Assembly (NCBI GenBank): GCA_015680685.1
Contig: MNCI01018361.1
Location: forward strand, 351,559 to 415,558
Direction of reading: 5' to 3'
DNA: 64,000 nucleotides
Source of the DNA: Gnetum montanum
Lineage: Eukaryota; Streptophyta; Gnetopsida; Gnetales; Gnetaceae
Part shown: positions 10,846-21,320 of the stretch, piece by piece
Position numbering within the stretch: position 1 is the first letter of the stretch
Layout of the letters: each line of letters begins with the position of its first letter
Position numbers and translations under genes: made by a program
The notes under the pieces: model-generated
Seen by the model: only the letters and a program-made list of their open reading frames with translations
Databases searched by the model: none
What the model was told of the DNA's origin: nothing

Positions 10846-11902
10846 ATGAAAGTTGCAACATACAACGTGGTTACAAGATCTCTAATAAGTGAGAAACAAC
10901 ATCCTCTATGTCCACCATGAGCCTTGGATTAGCATGAATATAGATACACACACATCTTAGCAGAGTTACAAAATTTGGATGCTGATGTTTTATGTCTATA
11001 AGAACTCTTGCCATGGGAATTCCTATACCAATTCCATCCAAACTTGGAAATAATGGGATATAGAGGTATTTATAAGAAAAAAGGTTCTTGTAGAAGTTCT
11101 TCTTTTGAGCCATACAGATTAGCATATCGTAGAAATCACAACATGGATGGTTGTGCGATCTTTGATAGAGAAGCCATGTTTGAATTAGTACAAAGATTTG
11201 AATGAAGTTTAGAAAATATGATTTTTGAAAGTCTAGAACTTCAAACCATGAAAAAGAAAGAACAGTTAATATTTTAGAAAAATCACATAGATTTGATAGT
11301 AATTCTAAAAGTCCATCTATTAGGAAGATGTGTATGCATGGTTATTTGACTGCCAAATCAACATGTTCAGATGTTAGACTATGTCAAGAAGCATACTTAC
11401 TTAAGAAAATAGAAGAAAGCTTGAAGAATTAGTTATTTCTAAGCTATATTAATCCAATGCCAATTGTTCTTTGTGGTAACTTCAATGGGAAAGTTGGAAG
11501 TAGTGTTTATTATTCTTAAAATATGGATGTGTAAAAGAATCCTTGGAAGATGAAGATGTTTTCATCAATTTAGTATGAAATTACATTGGCCAGTGTACAT
11601 TTTTCTTACTTTGAATCTTTAATAAATAAATTAGATTTCAAAATTTTGGAATAGATGATGTTGATGGTTAGTACTCATCAAGAATCACAGTTTACCATTT
11701 ACTCTACTATGATTAATGAGATTCTAGATTATATTTGGTATGATGCATGATTCTTTCAAGTTACCAAGTTACTAAAGTTAATTTCTAAAGAAGAAATGTA
11801 GAAGAATCAAGATCAAGCCCTTCCATCCTGAACAAGACCATTCGATCATATACCACTTATGGAAAAATTATGATTACTCCCATTAGTTCATAAGGTTGAT
11901 TA
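10846..11902 (+). pseudogene. R2 captured CCR4/nocturnin-type EEP nuclease domain
   Basis: In CCR4-type deadenylases this fold removes poly(A) using Mg2+ held by Asn, Glu, Asp and His residues. Motifs in order are: MKVATYNVVTRSL (the xYN strand, Asn kept), HPLCPP-stop-ALD, LDADVLCL-stop-E, MGYRGIYKKKGS, RNHNMDGCAIFDREAM, SDVRLCQEAYLLKKIEESLK, PMPIVLCGNFNGKVGSSVY (GDFN changed to GNFN), FT.YSTMINEILDYIWYDA, and QALPS followed by RPFDHIPLM (Asp-His kept). The region needs few frame changes and shows no intron-sized gap. Length is near that of the family's catalytic domain. Missing are the Leu-rich repeats of some CCR4 proteins. Stops are present, so no intact protein is expected. Confidence 0.88.
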
Positions 11903-12335
11903 AGATCAGGAAGTATCTCACTCTTACTTTTATGGATAAATCTTATCATTTTCTTCACTATTTAATTTATATTTTAATTAGATAAGTAAAATATCTAGGG
12001 TAATGGAAGTTGGAAATAAAGGATTTGCCCTACCTTCACTTGGATAACCAGATCCAAGTTAAACTTTATGTGACCTTGGTTAGGACTAGTGATTGGTGGT
12101 TGGTAGATTTTTAATTTAGCTCTAATCATTATATTAAGATAATGAAATAAATATTAAGAAAGTAATATTTAATTTTCCAGATTTTTCTTACATGTTTCTT
12201 GTTTGCAGAATAAAAAAGAAACAACTTCAAGTTCAATGGAGAAATCAAATTATTGGAGCATAGGATCACAACAGAAGCATTGGAGCTGGAAAAGGATAGT
12301 GAATGTGGAATTGTTCAAGGACAAATGAAGTCTTG
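11903..12335 (+). other. R2 3' internal tail
   Basis: This non-coding stretch lies between the end of the captured domain and the polypurine tract. It is collinear with 31670-32100 (R1) and, on the minus strand, with 57233-57660 (R4) and 26211-26620 (R3). It contains conserved landmarks ATTTGCC(C)TACCTTCACTTGG and GACTAGTGATTGGTGGTT. All four copies keep it, so it belongs to the element and not to the captured gene's coding part; it might include the gene's 3' untranslated region. Confidence 0.55.
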
Positions 12336-12356
12336 GAGGGTGGGGGGAGAGTAGAT
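12336..12356 (+). promoter_or_regulatory. R2 polypurine tract
   Basis: GAGGGTGGGGGGAGAGTAGA plus T directly precedes the 3' LTR. R4 has the equivalent CTGAGGGGGGTAGAT on its sense strand. It is the expected plus-strand primer site. Confidence 0.85.
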
Positions 12357-12928
12357 TGTAACATCCCCATTCTCAAATGATGTTGTTGCATAAAGAAGAT
12401 GGTTCCTCTTCATAACAAGTGTTATCATTATCGTTATAGGACCCAAAAGGACATATTGTAATTGAGATCCAAAAAGGTGCATTGTAATAATGAATCTGTC
12501 TCTTAAGGTAACCTTTGGGGGTTTCATGTAAGGCATTTATACTTGGGCTTAGAGGTTGTGCCGACATGGAGTGGCAGAACTGGTATAGGCAAGTCATAGG
12601 AACTAGGTGAAGTGGAATAGAAAGAAGACTGGCCATCGCTTCTAGCTAATTTTAAGCCTAATCTTGGTGGCAGTGAGGGATTGCCTCTAATGGATAGATG
12701 TCAAAGGAAGAAAACCCCAAAAAACACTCTCAGAGCATGATCTAGATACTCTATTCTAAATCAATGAAGCATTCCTTTATTTTTTATTTTGAATTTTTTG
12801 TTATTTTCTTTATGCATAATGTTGAATGTTACATATATTTGACATTTTGTATATTTTCTTCTTATGAATAATGTCTAATATAATGTATATTTAACATTTT
12901 CCATGACATTTGGGAATGGGATGTCACA
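12357..12928 (+). repeat. R2 3' LTR
   Basis: It starts TGTAACATCCCCATTC and ends GGGATGTCACA, is 572 bp long and is collinear with the 5' LTR. The terminal inverted repeat is better preserved than in the 5' copy. AATTA follows at 12929. Confidence 0.92.
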
Positions 12929-12933
12929 AATTA
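12929..12933. repeat. Target site duplication AATTA (right, R2)
   Basis: Matches 7492-7496 exactly. Removing R2 and one copy of AATTA restores the reading frame of R1's captured domain across the join. Confidence 0.9.
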
Positions 12934-13210
12934 GCCTACTATAGAAACCACAACATGGATGGATGCATGATCTTTTATAAGCAAGGGATGTTTGAAGTAG
13001 TACAAGGATTCATATAAAGGCTAGAAGACGTGGTTTTTGAAATTCTAGAACTTCAAGTCATGGGGAAGAAAGTAAAATTACAATTTTATAGAAGTCACAT
13101 AGCCTTGGCATTGGTACTTAAAATGAAAGCATAAAAAATGTATGTATATGTGGTCAATAGATATTTGATCACTAACCCAACATGCCTAGATGTTAGACTT
13201 TATTAACTAT
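12934..13210 (+). pseudogene. R1 captured CCR4-like nuclease domain, part 2
   Basis: The domain resumes directly after R2 with LAYYRNHNMDGCMIFYKQGM, then FEVVQGF, LEDVVFEILELQVMGKK, SHIALALVLKMKA and VVNRYLITNPTCLDVRLY. These blocks match the DGCAIF strand and the VNTHL/DVRL region of CCR4-type nucleases and of R2/R4. The H of the NTHL motif has become Y here. Element B interrupts it just after DVRLY; the continuation is at 31109. Confidence 0.82.
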
Positions 13211-14025
13211 TAATGAAATGTAAATAAGGTGACTACATTGATGCATTGCCATTGATGTAGCACTAGTGATGTATCTCAAGATGTGTTGGCACATGTGTGT
13301 TGACACTCATATAGTAATTACCTATATAAATGCATATACCCATCATATTTATGACATCATTCAGTCAACTCTTTCAATTTCTTTTTGTAGAAGTTAGTAA
13401 ACCTTTTTCTCTAAGTGCCTGCAGCATGAATTAAAGTGATTACATGGCATTTTATTTGAGTACAACCTATACCTGGATATAGTTTTATGAATGGTAATGA
13501 AATCGAGATTTCTTCCATTCATTACAACACTTGGATTAGTTTAACTTTACTTTCCAGAAAGTTAATTTAAATGTAATTTGACTTCTTTTTATTAAACATT
13601 TAATATTATAATTCATAATTGATTTGAGCATGACCACTTTAAGAATAATATATTAATGCTTGTTAACCTAGCAATGTTAATATATGTGCAAGATATGAAC
13701 GAAGAGTGGGGACAAATGCTCCATGTTAGGCTAGTTTAGTTAATTAATTAGTTAATTTAAATATTAAAACTTTCACTAGTTAATTATTTTGTAAACTTAG
13801 AAAATAATGAAAATTATAAAAATAAATATCTTACATATTAATCACACTTAACCATAGCAACATATTAACATAAGTATTGGTTGGGAAGATAATGATTAGC
13901 AAACCACACCTTTTACCATATAATGATATCAACTACTTAGGTAAATAGAGTCCATGGAATTTGATTGGATTGGACATACATGTTAGTGATTCATATGGTT
14001 TATCATAGGGAATACCTGCTACTCA
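13211..14025 (+). repeat. Element B 5' LTR
   Basis: This is collinear with 30242-31105 from the start (TAATGAAATGTAAATAAGG here, TGATGAACTATGAATAAGG there) to the end (GGGAATACCT..CTACTCA / GGGAATACCTATTGATCA). It has several copies of a GATGCAT/GATGTAT-like word followed by a TATA box (CTATATAAATGC near 13322), a typical U3 arrangement. The first TG is mutated to TA. Confidence 0.9.
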
Positions 14026-14028
14026 TCG

Positions 14029-14047
14029 TTAGCACTGTTATAGGGGA
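14029..14047 (+). promoter_or_regulatory. Element B primer binding site, tRNA-Asp type
   Basis: TTAGCACTGTTATAGGGGA lies 3 bp past the LTR. It matches the Asp-tRNA primer site TTGGCGCCGTTGCCGGGGA used by many plant gypsy elements, with changes mostly of the C-to-T or G-to-A type, as expected from decay of methylated cytosines. Confidence 0.65.
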
Positions 14048-14879
14048 TTCATTTTAGCTAAGTGCACTAAGTACTGTGAAATAGTGAAATCATACAAAGT
14101 TGTTGTAAAAAGAAATAATGTATTATATTTTAGAAAAATAATAATAATATTTTATCAAGGTGCACTATATAAAAAAAAACCAAGATATCTTCTTCTCACA
14201 TGAATGATGCACCACCACCTATCAATGACTCCAACCAGTAACATGATAGAACTAGAAGGAGTGCTAGTAAGATACCTTAATAATTAAAGGTTGTCTAAGC
14301 ATATATAGATCTCTATTAGTCAAACTTCAAATTCATCCTCCATCAAGATGAATAGATATGTTGGAGGATTCTAAAGGACTACATTATATTACCTCTTAGT
14401 CATTCTATTCCTTCAATGCTCATGGCATCTTTGATGAAACTTAGGCTTAAACTAGTAGGCCTAAATTACCAAGTAATAGAGCACCTCACTAGAGATTATC
14501 AACTAATAGAGGCTTAGCATAGGAAATATTAATTCATGGAGGCATGCCATGAAGCCTCCAAGCACAAAAAGGTCTTGATTCTATTATTTCTGCAATCACA
14601 AAAGGAGGGCCCAAAATTCCTATAAGGGCAATGTCAACACTAAGATTCTCCTCCTTTCAATGAAAGAGACATAACTTACCAATGGTTATAATTAACCTTG
14701 GTGAATAACTAGGGCAAGGAAAGAATTGGTTATAGAACTTGGAGAATCTCAAGGTGAAGGTTTAAAAAATGTTCATCAAAAGAACAATCAAGGGACCAAA
14801 CGATAAGGGCAAGCTAGTACCACTTTCCTAGTCCTTCATCTTCACCATCCTCCTCATCATCAAAGTTTGGTAGGAGATA
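14048..14879 (+). other. Element B leader
   Basis: No coding signal until gag. An A-rich run and AATAATAATATT lie near 14145. Position fits a retroelement leader. Confidence 0.4.
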
Positions 14880-15603
14880 AATGATGAAAATTGAAAGAGG
14901 ATGATCAAGATTGAGATGGAGGTGATTAAAGGTTCCATTATAGGGATGGATGAAGCAAGCATAGTCAAGAGCAAGAGGAAGGGGAGCATCATTAGAAAAG
15001 AAGACATAGCAAGTCACATCATAGGAGACATGGCTATGACAAGGGCCACCGTGAATATAATGAGCATGATGAACCACTACTAGCTACAAGAAGCATGCTC
15101 AATATTTTAGAAGAAAGTCATATTTCTTCTAGGCATCAAAGGGATAGTTGAATTAATTGACTTGATATGAACAACATCCCTAATTTTGAAGGAGGGTATA
15201 ATGATGATCCATAACATCATTTTGAAGCCTTCCATGATACCTGTGCCTTGTAGAACATTGAAAATAAGTGGCAAAAACTTAAACTACTCCCTAAAATACT
15301 CATTAAAGAAGCAAAAATTTGGTACCAATCCTTGGATCTAGAATCTATTCATAGATAGAGTACAATAATGAAGCTATTTAATGATAGGTATCAGACATAC
15401 TCCAGGGTGTTCAACTTGAGAAAATAGATTCAAGGGTTGAAAAAAGGCAATCATAAATCCCTTGATGTAGCCTTGAGTAGGTATTACTCTCTTTTACACT
15501 ATTACATAGGCCATGGTTTTTCTCAAAGGAAATAGCTTTACCATGTGATAAAAGGGCTCTGAAACAAAACAAGAGAGACTCTTGGTGTTTATGCCAATAG
15601 CAC

Positions 15604-15608
15604 ATTGT
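15604..15608. repeat. Target site duplication ATTGT (left, solo LTR)
   Basis: ATTGT directly before TGATCCTAGG; repeated at 16660-16664. Confidence 0.85.
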
Positions 15609-16659
15609 TGATCCTAGGATGTTACACCTCAATAAAGTCCAATAGGACCCAATCCATAACTTTCAAGTAGATCTAACTTAGAAAGTAAGAACAACACAAT
15701 GATATATATATATAAAATTCCATTTTATCAATAAAATTATCAAATACATAGAAAGTATATCAAAGATGAGGATCCAAGTTCAACTCACAACTCTTCTAAA
15801 GATCTTAGAGGATACACTTGTCCCCTCTTAATCCTCAATTGCTCATAATGGAGCCCAACTCAAGACAAAACACTTATAAGAGATTCTCCTAATCTCTCTC
15901 AAGTGCTCTTCCTTACCTCTCACTTAACATCCTTGCACAAGCTTTCTTCTTTCATAAGCTCTCCTCCCTCAACTCTCACAAGCTTCTCTCTTGCTTATGG
16001 TTATGGTTATCTAGCCTTCAGCATTTGCACTTTAGCACTTAGCACTTTGGCACTGTGCCCTTGGCACTACAACACTTGGCACTACGACCACTTACAATGA
16101 TGAATTACATCAATATTTATAAGCAACTAGAAGGTAAAAATCCTAGAAACCTTTCCTCAACTCATCTTAAGGTTCTCTAGCTATTCTTAGGTCTTCTCAC
16201 CTTCTCCCTAGCTATTTTCATCATGGTTTGGCTATTTCTTGAATTGAAATGGTATTTCTAGAAGTTTCCCCATGCATTTAGGTCATCTCTAGCTTCATGT
16301 AGACGTCTCCTATGGAAGCCTTGCTCATAAGAGAGATGTCTACTATTTTTGATAGATGTCTACTCTTTAGGGGAGATGTCTTTGGGAAGACGTCTCTAGA
16401 AAGACATCTATCTTTCTAGGGAGACGTCTCTTCTAAAGGTGCCAATAAAAAAAGTGCTCAAATTTGATGCTGTGAGCCTTTGGATGCCTTCCAACAAGTC
16501 CCCATAGATCTTGGAACCTCATAAACTCATCAAAGTAAGTCAAAAACACCTTGAAACATGCCAAAACATCCAAGAATCATTCCCAAGAAAATCAACTCAA
16601 AAAGATACATACTATGTAGGGTATATAATAAGGGGATTGAAAGAGGTGTCCCTACATCA
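15609..16659 (-). mobile_element. Solo LTR with AGACGTCT motif array
   Basis: A 1051-bp unit begins TGATCCTAGG and ends CCCTACATCA on the plus strand and is flanked by perfect ATTGT repeats. Homology to 51714-52521 shows that its transcriptional orientation is minus. It contains about seven versions of AGACGTCT within 16260-16440, some decayed to AGATGTCT or AGACATCT. Intra-element recombination between two LTRs leaves exactly this structure. A plus-strand 65-codon open frame inside it (15903-16100) has no supporting similarity. Confidence 0.88.
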
Positions 16660-16664
16660 ATTGT
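16660..16664. repeat. Target site duplication ATTGT (right, solo LTR)
   Basis: Matches 15604-15608; gag sequence continues straight after. Confidence 0.85.
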
Positions 16665-17130
16665 TAGAAATGAGGGTCCATTAGATCTAGAGGCCCATTG
16701 ATGTAGTGGTCAAAGAAGAGGAAGAACTTAAAAAAAGAGAAAGTGTAGAAAAATATAATAGAGATCCCTTCATTTGCAAAAAGAAGGTATGTTTTTGTGA
16801 TTTTGATGAGGAAGCACCATTGGATGAAGTGGTACAAAGAAAACATTTGTTAATCTAAAATCTATTGTAGAAATCTTGACCAAGGTAGACAAAATATGGG
16901 ACTCTTTAGATGAGAAGTTCCAAATTTCTCTAAAGATTGCAAAGGAGAAAACAATGTAGGGGAATTAAGATAGGAATAGAAGAAGGAGAAATGATATAGG
17001 TAAGAAGTATTATTAGTGGAAAGGTAAGGTTATAGTAGTCTATGAGGTTATAGATTCTTTGATAGATGAAGAAGGATATGACATATGTCAATTTGAACAT
17101 CTTAAAGGATGTTGTCTTGTATTGTCACAC

Positions 17131-17989
17131 TTATAAGAATCTAGGGTGTATGCTTTAAACCCAAAATTTGCAAAAAGGTAATAACTGAGGAGATTACCTT
17201 ATCCATAAAAAAATTATCAGCAAAAATTCCACCAACCATAGTATTATCTAAGTGGAGTACCACCTCAACCTCAAGACCATTATAATCAATGATAAAATCC
17301 ATAGTCATTGGAGATGCCACCATCAAGGTAGTAATATTGTTAGCATCAACCTAATCTAGATGGTTATTATGTCTAATAACTTGTGTTTTGTCATGGATTT
17401 GTAAGCCACACTTCCTTCTACCATTACTATTATCCCCCTGAATATCATAGAACACCTGCTTTGTGAGTTGAATCTCCTTTCACCTATCCTCATCATTATC
17501 CACCATCTCATCCTACACCTACACTACCTATGCAAGAAGAAATTCCACCATAGCCTTAGCAACATAATGCCATGAGGGTTCTGAACTTATAGCTAGATTA
17601 CAATTCAATTGGTTCTATGCGTAAGCTTAAGAAATAGGCATTTTTCAAACCTCATAGTTTACCTAAACTGTCATAGGTATGTGTCGCTACTCATTTTGCA
17701 TAAACTTCTTCAGAAATTACTAATCAAAGGTGTTCAAACCAAAGGTTCCAAAATGTTCATATTGTCATGTTAATAGATGCAATTGTTGACTAGATCAAGG
17801 TAGAAAAGATCTAATTCTAGAAGTCTCGTAATATACTTACAGATTACAAGAAACAGGTCCATGTAAACTCTACTAGACTCATACTCTGGAGTAAACTTAA
17901 TCTCCTAAGAAATGTATTGAACTTGGAATCTACCTCCACTAAAGAAATGGAATATTAGATTAGAGCTTGCTAATTAATCCATCAATGTT
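17131..17989. other. Degraded gag-protease linker of element B
   Basis: No confident domain. A proline-rich stretch on the plus strand (17420-17560) is compatible with a gag tail. A 61-codon minus-strand frame at 17141-17326 has no recognised motif. The protease active-site DTG/DSG cannot be found just upstream of 17990, so that half of the domain is lost or unrecognisable. Confidence 0.35.
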
Positions 17990-18220
17990 TCCTTGGGATT
18001 GATGGAGGATATTGTGATCATTGTTTGTGGATGGTCCTATACGATAGATTTCCTTGTAATCCATGTGGAAAACTATAAGGGGGACTTCCCTATTATCATG
18101 GTAAGGGCTTTGCTTAGAACAATTGATGACAAGCTTAGAATCAGAGATCTTTCCTTGGAAATTGCTAAGAAAAATGAAGTTGAAATTAGGGAAGAAGAGG
18201 ATTCCATGCATCATGTATAG
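17990..18220 (+). pseudogene. Element B aspartic protease, C-terminal half
   Basis: An open stretch reads LGLMEDIVIIVCGWSYTIDF, then LVIHVENYKGDFPIIMVRALL, RTIDDKLRIRDLSLEIAKK. This corresponds to the flap and the hydrophobic ILGRPFL(A/K)T.(D/N)A strand of gypsy protease; here IIMVRALLRTIDDK. The active-site aspartate half is not visible. It sits immediately upstream of RT as expected. Confidence 0.75.
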
Positions 18221-18399
18221 CAACACAGGGTGCCATTGCATGTAGAAACTATGGACCATGAAAATAACCTCCATGATAGCATGCAAGAAGTATGTTGAAA
18301 TGTTAGATCTTTAAAGAGGCCTATATGTAGTAGTCACAAAAGAGGAAGGTATCTAGTGGCTAACCATAAATGATAGCTGTTATTCAACAATGTACATGA

Positions 18400-19340
18400 A
18401 ACCCATTGAGCTGCTCACAAGTGCTTATATAGATAAGATGGATGAAATACAACAAATTTAGAACTAAATTTTTCATAAATTAGTTGAAATTGATTGTGGA
18501 GAGTTAAAAATTCTTAAAAAATTGAAACCTGAATCTCTTGAATTCAAATCTTTACTAGCAACTCTAGAGTATGTATTTCTTGATAATGGTAATCTAGTAA
18601 TCATCAAAGTCAATATCACTATAGAACAAAAAGGAAGGCTACTAAAAGTTATGAATAAATTACTAATAGCCTTTACCTAGTCATATGATGAATTAATTGG
18701 AATAGATCAGCACATATGTAAGCATCGAATCTATATGGACTTCATCATCAAAGCAAAAAGAAAGCCACAAAGAAGATTGAATTCCAAGTTGAAATAAGTT
18801 GTCAAAGATGAATTTGAAAAACTTCTTAAGATAGGATTCATCTATCCTATGATAGAAAGTGAGTGGATAAGTCCACTTGTTATTATGCTAAAGAAAGGAG
18901 GATAATGGAGGGTTTGTATTGGATATAATTGTAGGACATCATTACTATAGTTTTCTAGATGGATATAGTGGTTATAACCAAATCCAAATTGCACTTGAAG
19001 ACTAGGTCAAGATAACTTTCATAAGTCCTTGGGGAAATTTTGCATATAAAAAATGCTTTTTGGTTTCTATAATGCTTTTGTAATGTTCCAGTGCTTAGTC
19101 CTAAGCATCTTTCAGTAGTAGATTGGTAGTGCTATGGAAGTCTTCATGAATGACTTCTCCACGTCTGGTATTGATTTTGAACAGGAATTGGACCATCTTG
19201 AGTAGGTAATTAAATGATGTATAGAAATAAAACTATGTCTTAATTGGCAAAAGATCCACTTGATAATCAAAGATGGCATTTTCTTGGGGTACAAAGTTTC
19301 AGTAAAAGAAATAAAGATGGACTTTAAAAAGTAAGAGTCA
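18400..19340 (+). pseudogene. Element B reverse transcriptase
   Basis: A linker (DCGELKILKKLKPESLEFKS) leads into RT: FEKLLKIGFIYPMIESEWIS, PLVIMLKKGG, WRVCIGYN, a damaged DGYSGYNQIQIALED region, SPWGNFAYKKMLFGFYNA-like sequence, then VFMNDFSTSGIDFEQELDHL, where the catalytic YxDD is FMND. It resembles the fragment at 1-270 and differs from the Tat-like RT at 850-1500. A deletion around 18920 removed the segment between CIGYN and the DGYSGYN motif. Frameshifts and stops preclude function. Confidence 0.8.
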
Positions 19341-19499
19341 TTCAAGAAATAACTAGACAACCTCAAACTATGAAAGATGTGAGGTGATTCATTGGTCATA
19401 TTGGTTACTATAGGCACTTCATAGAAAATTTTTCTAAAATTGTCAAACCGATGGTAGAGCTTAGTAAGTAAGATGCAGTATTTGAATGAAATAAGGAAT

Positions 19500-19830
19500 G
19501 TGAGTAAGCATTCCAACACTTGTAGTAGAATCATGTAGGAATTCTAATTCTACATGCCCTAGATTGGTCTAAACCATTTCATTTCATGATAAGTGCATCT
19601 AACTATGCCTTGGAAGTGGTGCTTATACAAATTGATGATGAAAAACATTCATATTATATCCATTGTATAAGTAGGAGCATTGTGGGTATAAAATTCAACT
19701 ACACTACCACCAAAAAAGAACTCATGAAAGTGGTGTATTTCTTAGAAAAATTCAGGTACTATGTGCTTGGATACCCAATTTTTATGCACATAAACCATAG
19801 TGTAATTTGATTCCTAATGAACAAACTAGT
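19500..19830 (+). pseudogene. Element B RNase H
   Basis: The open frame at 19586-19810 reads MISASNYALEVVLIQIDDEK, HSYYIHCISRSIVG, NYTTTKKELMKVVYFLEKFR, YYVLGYPIFMHINHSVI. The ASNYALG/VV.(I)Q, YTTT-KEL and FRYYVLG blocks are the standard gypsy RNase H order. The first catalytic Asp (TDASNYA) is Ser here, and the IYTDH aspartate is Asn. No second RNase H follows, which separates B from the Tat-like element. Confidence 0.85.
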
Positions 19831-19899
19831 GGTATGCTTCTATGTTATATAATGGTTAGTGACCTTTTAGGATTTTGATCTTACCATGGTTTATAGAAA

Positions 19900-21240
19900 A
19901 GGGATCAAGAATGTAGTTATGAATCATTTGTCTTAGTTAAGGTGGGATAGTAATGAGGATAAAGAATCTTTAATATATCAATTGGTATCAAGAGTTATCA
20001 ATTATTATCATGAATTCCTCTTAAATCTACTCATACAAGAAACTCCTATAGAATGGGATTATAGGAAGAAATACGAGTTTCTTCATTAGGTCAAACATTA
20101 CATGGAAATCAAAGGCAACCTCTATAAGGTTTGTGTTGATGACCTATATGATGGTATGCACCTGATGCAAAATAGTTGTAAGTCCTTCGGGATGCTTATG
20201 AAGGTTCTTGTGGGGGCCATTACCTAGGAAGAAGGATCACCATAAAGATTCTCATGGCATGATACTTTTGACTTATAATCTTCAAGAATGCTCATCATTT
20301 CTTCCATTCATGCTAAAGGTGTCAATGAGATGGAGGAATGAACATCTAAATGAAAGGTCCCTAATAGTGAATTCAATGATTAGAGGCTTTTGACCTTTGG
20401 GATATTGACTTCATGGGATCCATCACTCCTATGTTCAATGAGAAGAACTATATTATAGTTATTGTTAACTACTATACTAAATAGGTTGACGATGCAATCA
20501 AATTCAATTGTACATCTATCATTGTAGCTTGATTTTTTCAATAAGTGGTAAATAGGTTTGGTGTACCCATCACACTAATGTTAGACAATAGAACACATTT
20601 CATAGGGTTCTACTTTTTACAAGTTAATGCAATGCTTGAAGTTGCAACATAAACTCACAATACCCTATCACCCCGAAGCCAATAGTTAAGTATAGGTCAC
20701 CAATAGGGAAATTACAAGAATCTTAATGTAAACCATCACTAGATATAGGAAAGATCATAGCATCAAACTCAACAATGCCCTTTGGGCATATTTCTTCACA
20801 TGGAAACTTCCTATAGGCTACTCTCCTTATGAGTTAGTGTACAAAAAGTTACGAAAACTTCCAATTCAAACTGAACTCCATACACTCACAACAACCTATG
20901 AGCTTGACATAGATATTGAGTTTCTCATGATACTCAATGTGCTAGATGGAAATAAAAAAGTACCATTCATGATGAATGAAGTGCACAAGACACATAATAA
21001 ACAATTTTATAACACATGGATAAGAATAGTTACATTCAAACCAGGAGACAAGGTTCTCTATTGGAATCCCATGCATGTGCCTCAATGAATTAAGTTTTAG
21101 ACATTATGGGAAGAACCTACCATAATTCACTCAACTTTTTCTTCCAAGGCTCTAACAATTTACAATTCAACAAGCCCTCAATAGTACATGTTAGTCAACA
21201 TCTAGTAACTCAAATCATTCATGGAATCCCAAGTAACCAA
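19900..21240 (+). pseudogene. Element B integrase
   Basis: In order: KGIKNVVMNHLS linker, an acidic stretch, a degraded zinc-binding region, then WDIDFMG.I with the first Asp near 20405, RFGVPITLMLDNRTHFIG with the second near 20585, and YHPEANS.V.VTNREITRIL, where the catalytic Glu codon is damaged. Next comes a YSPYELVYKKLRKLPIQTEL open stretch and the C-terminal FKPGDKVLYWNP motif. The order and phrases are those of a gypsy integrase. Several frames must be combined. Confidence 0.82.
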
Positions 21241-21302
21241 AAACACTAACATCTCTAATCAAGAATAAGCATGCTCCATTTTTTGAATCTCCTCCTTCCA
21301 AC

Positions 21303-21320
21303 TTAGTTGTGGGGGAGATA
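21303..21320 (+). promoter_or_regulatory. Internal polypurine-tract-like motif after integrase
   Basis: TTAGTTGTGGGGGAGATA closely matches the sequence just before the 3' LTR (ATTAGTTGTGGGGGTA at 30227-30241). A second purine tract between pol and an additional 3' ORF has been described for env-like plant retroelements; here it is observed, its use is inferred. Confidence 0.55.

Larger units (their letters stand above)
7497..12928 (+). mobile_element. R2: complete non-autonomous R-family LTR retrotransposon
   Basis: The parts are a 5' LTR at 7497-8069, a primer site at 8072, an interior without gag or pol, a polypurine tract ending at 12356 and a 3' LTR at 12357-12928. Perfect 5-bp AATTA duplications flank it. 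The total is 5432 bp. The interior carries, in order, a leader, a GC-richer block of 45-bp tandem repeats, an AT-rich spacer and the captured CCR4-like domain. It is inserted inside the captured domain of R1, in the same orientation. Lacking its own polymerase, it must have been mobilised by an autonomous partner; the initiator-Met primer site is common to many copia and gypsy elements, so the partner is not identified. Confidence 0.93.
14880..17130 (+). pseudogene. Element B gag, interrupted by a solo LTR
   Basis: The capsid core reads FEGGYNDDP, HHFEAFHDTCAL, IENKWQKLKLLPKILIKEAK, IWYQSLDLESI, MKLFNDRYQTYSRVFNLRK, IQGLKKGNHKSLDVALSRYY and LLHYYIGHG. This is the retrotransposon gag fold common to plant gypsy elements. 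After KTRETLGVYANSTLL the solo LTR (15609-16659) intervenes. Gag-like charged sequence (VVKEEEELKKREIVEKYN and beyond) resumes after it. No zinc knuckle could be confirmed. Stops are scattered, usually where Gln or Trp is expected. Confidence 0.82.

Noticed and set aside
10846-11902. Alternative reading of the R-family nuclease as a LINE endonuclease
   Set aside because: GDFN and DH motifs occur in both families, but CPPxALDW, YKxKG...DGCAIF, VNTHL and the LLKKIEE segment fit CCR4-like proteins and not LINE endonucleases. It also lies between LTRs and has no RT.
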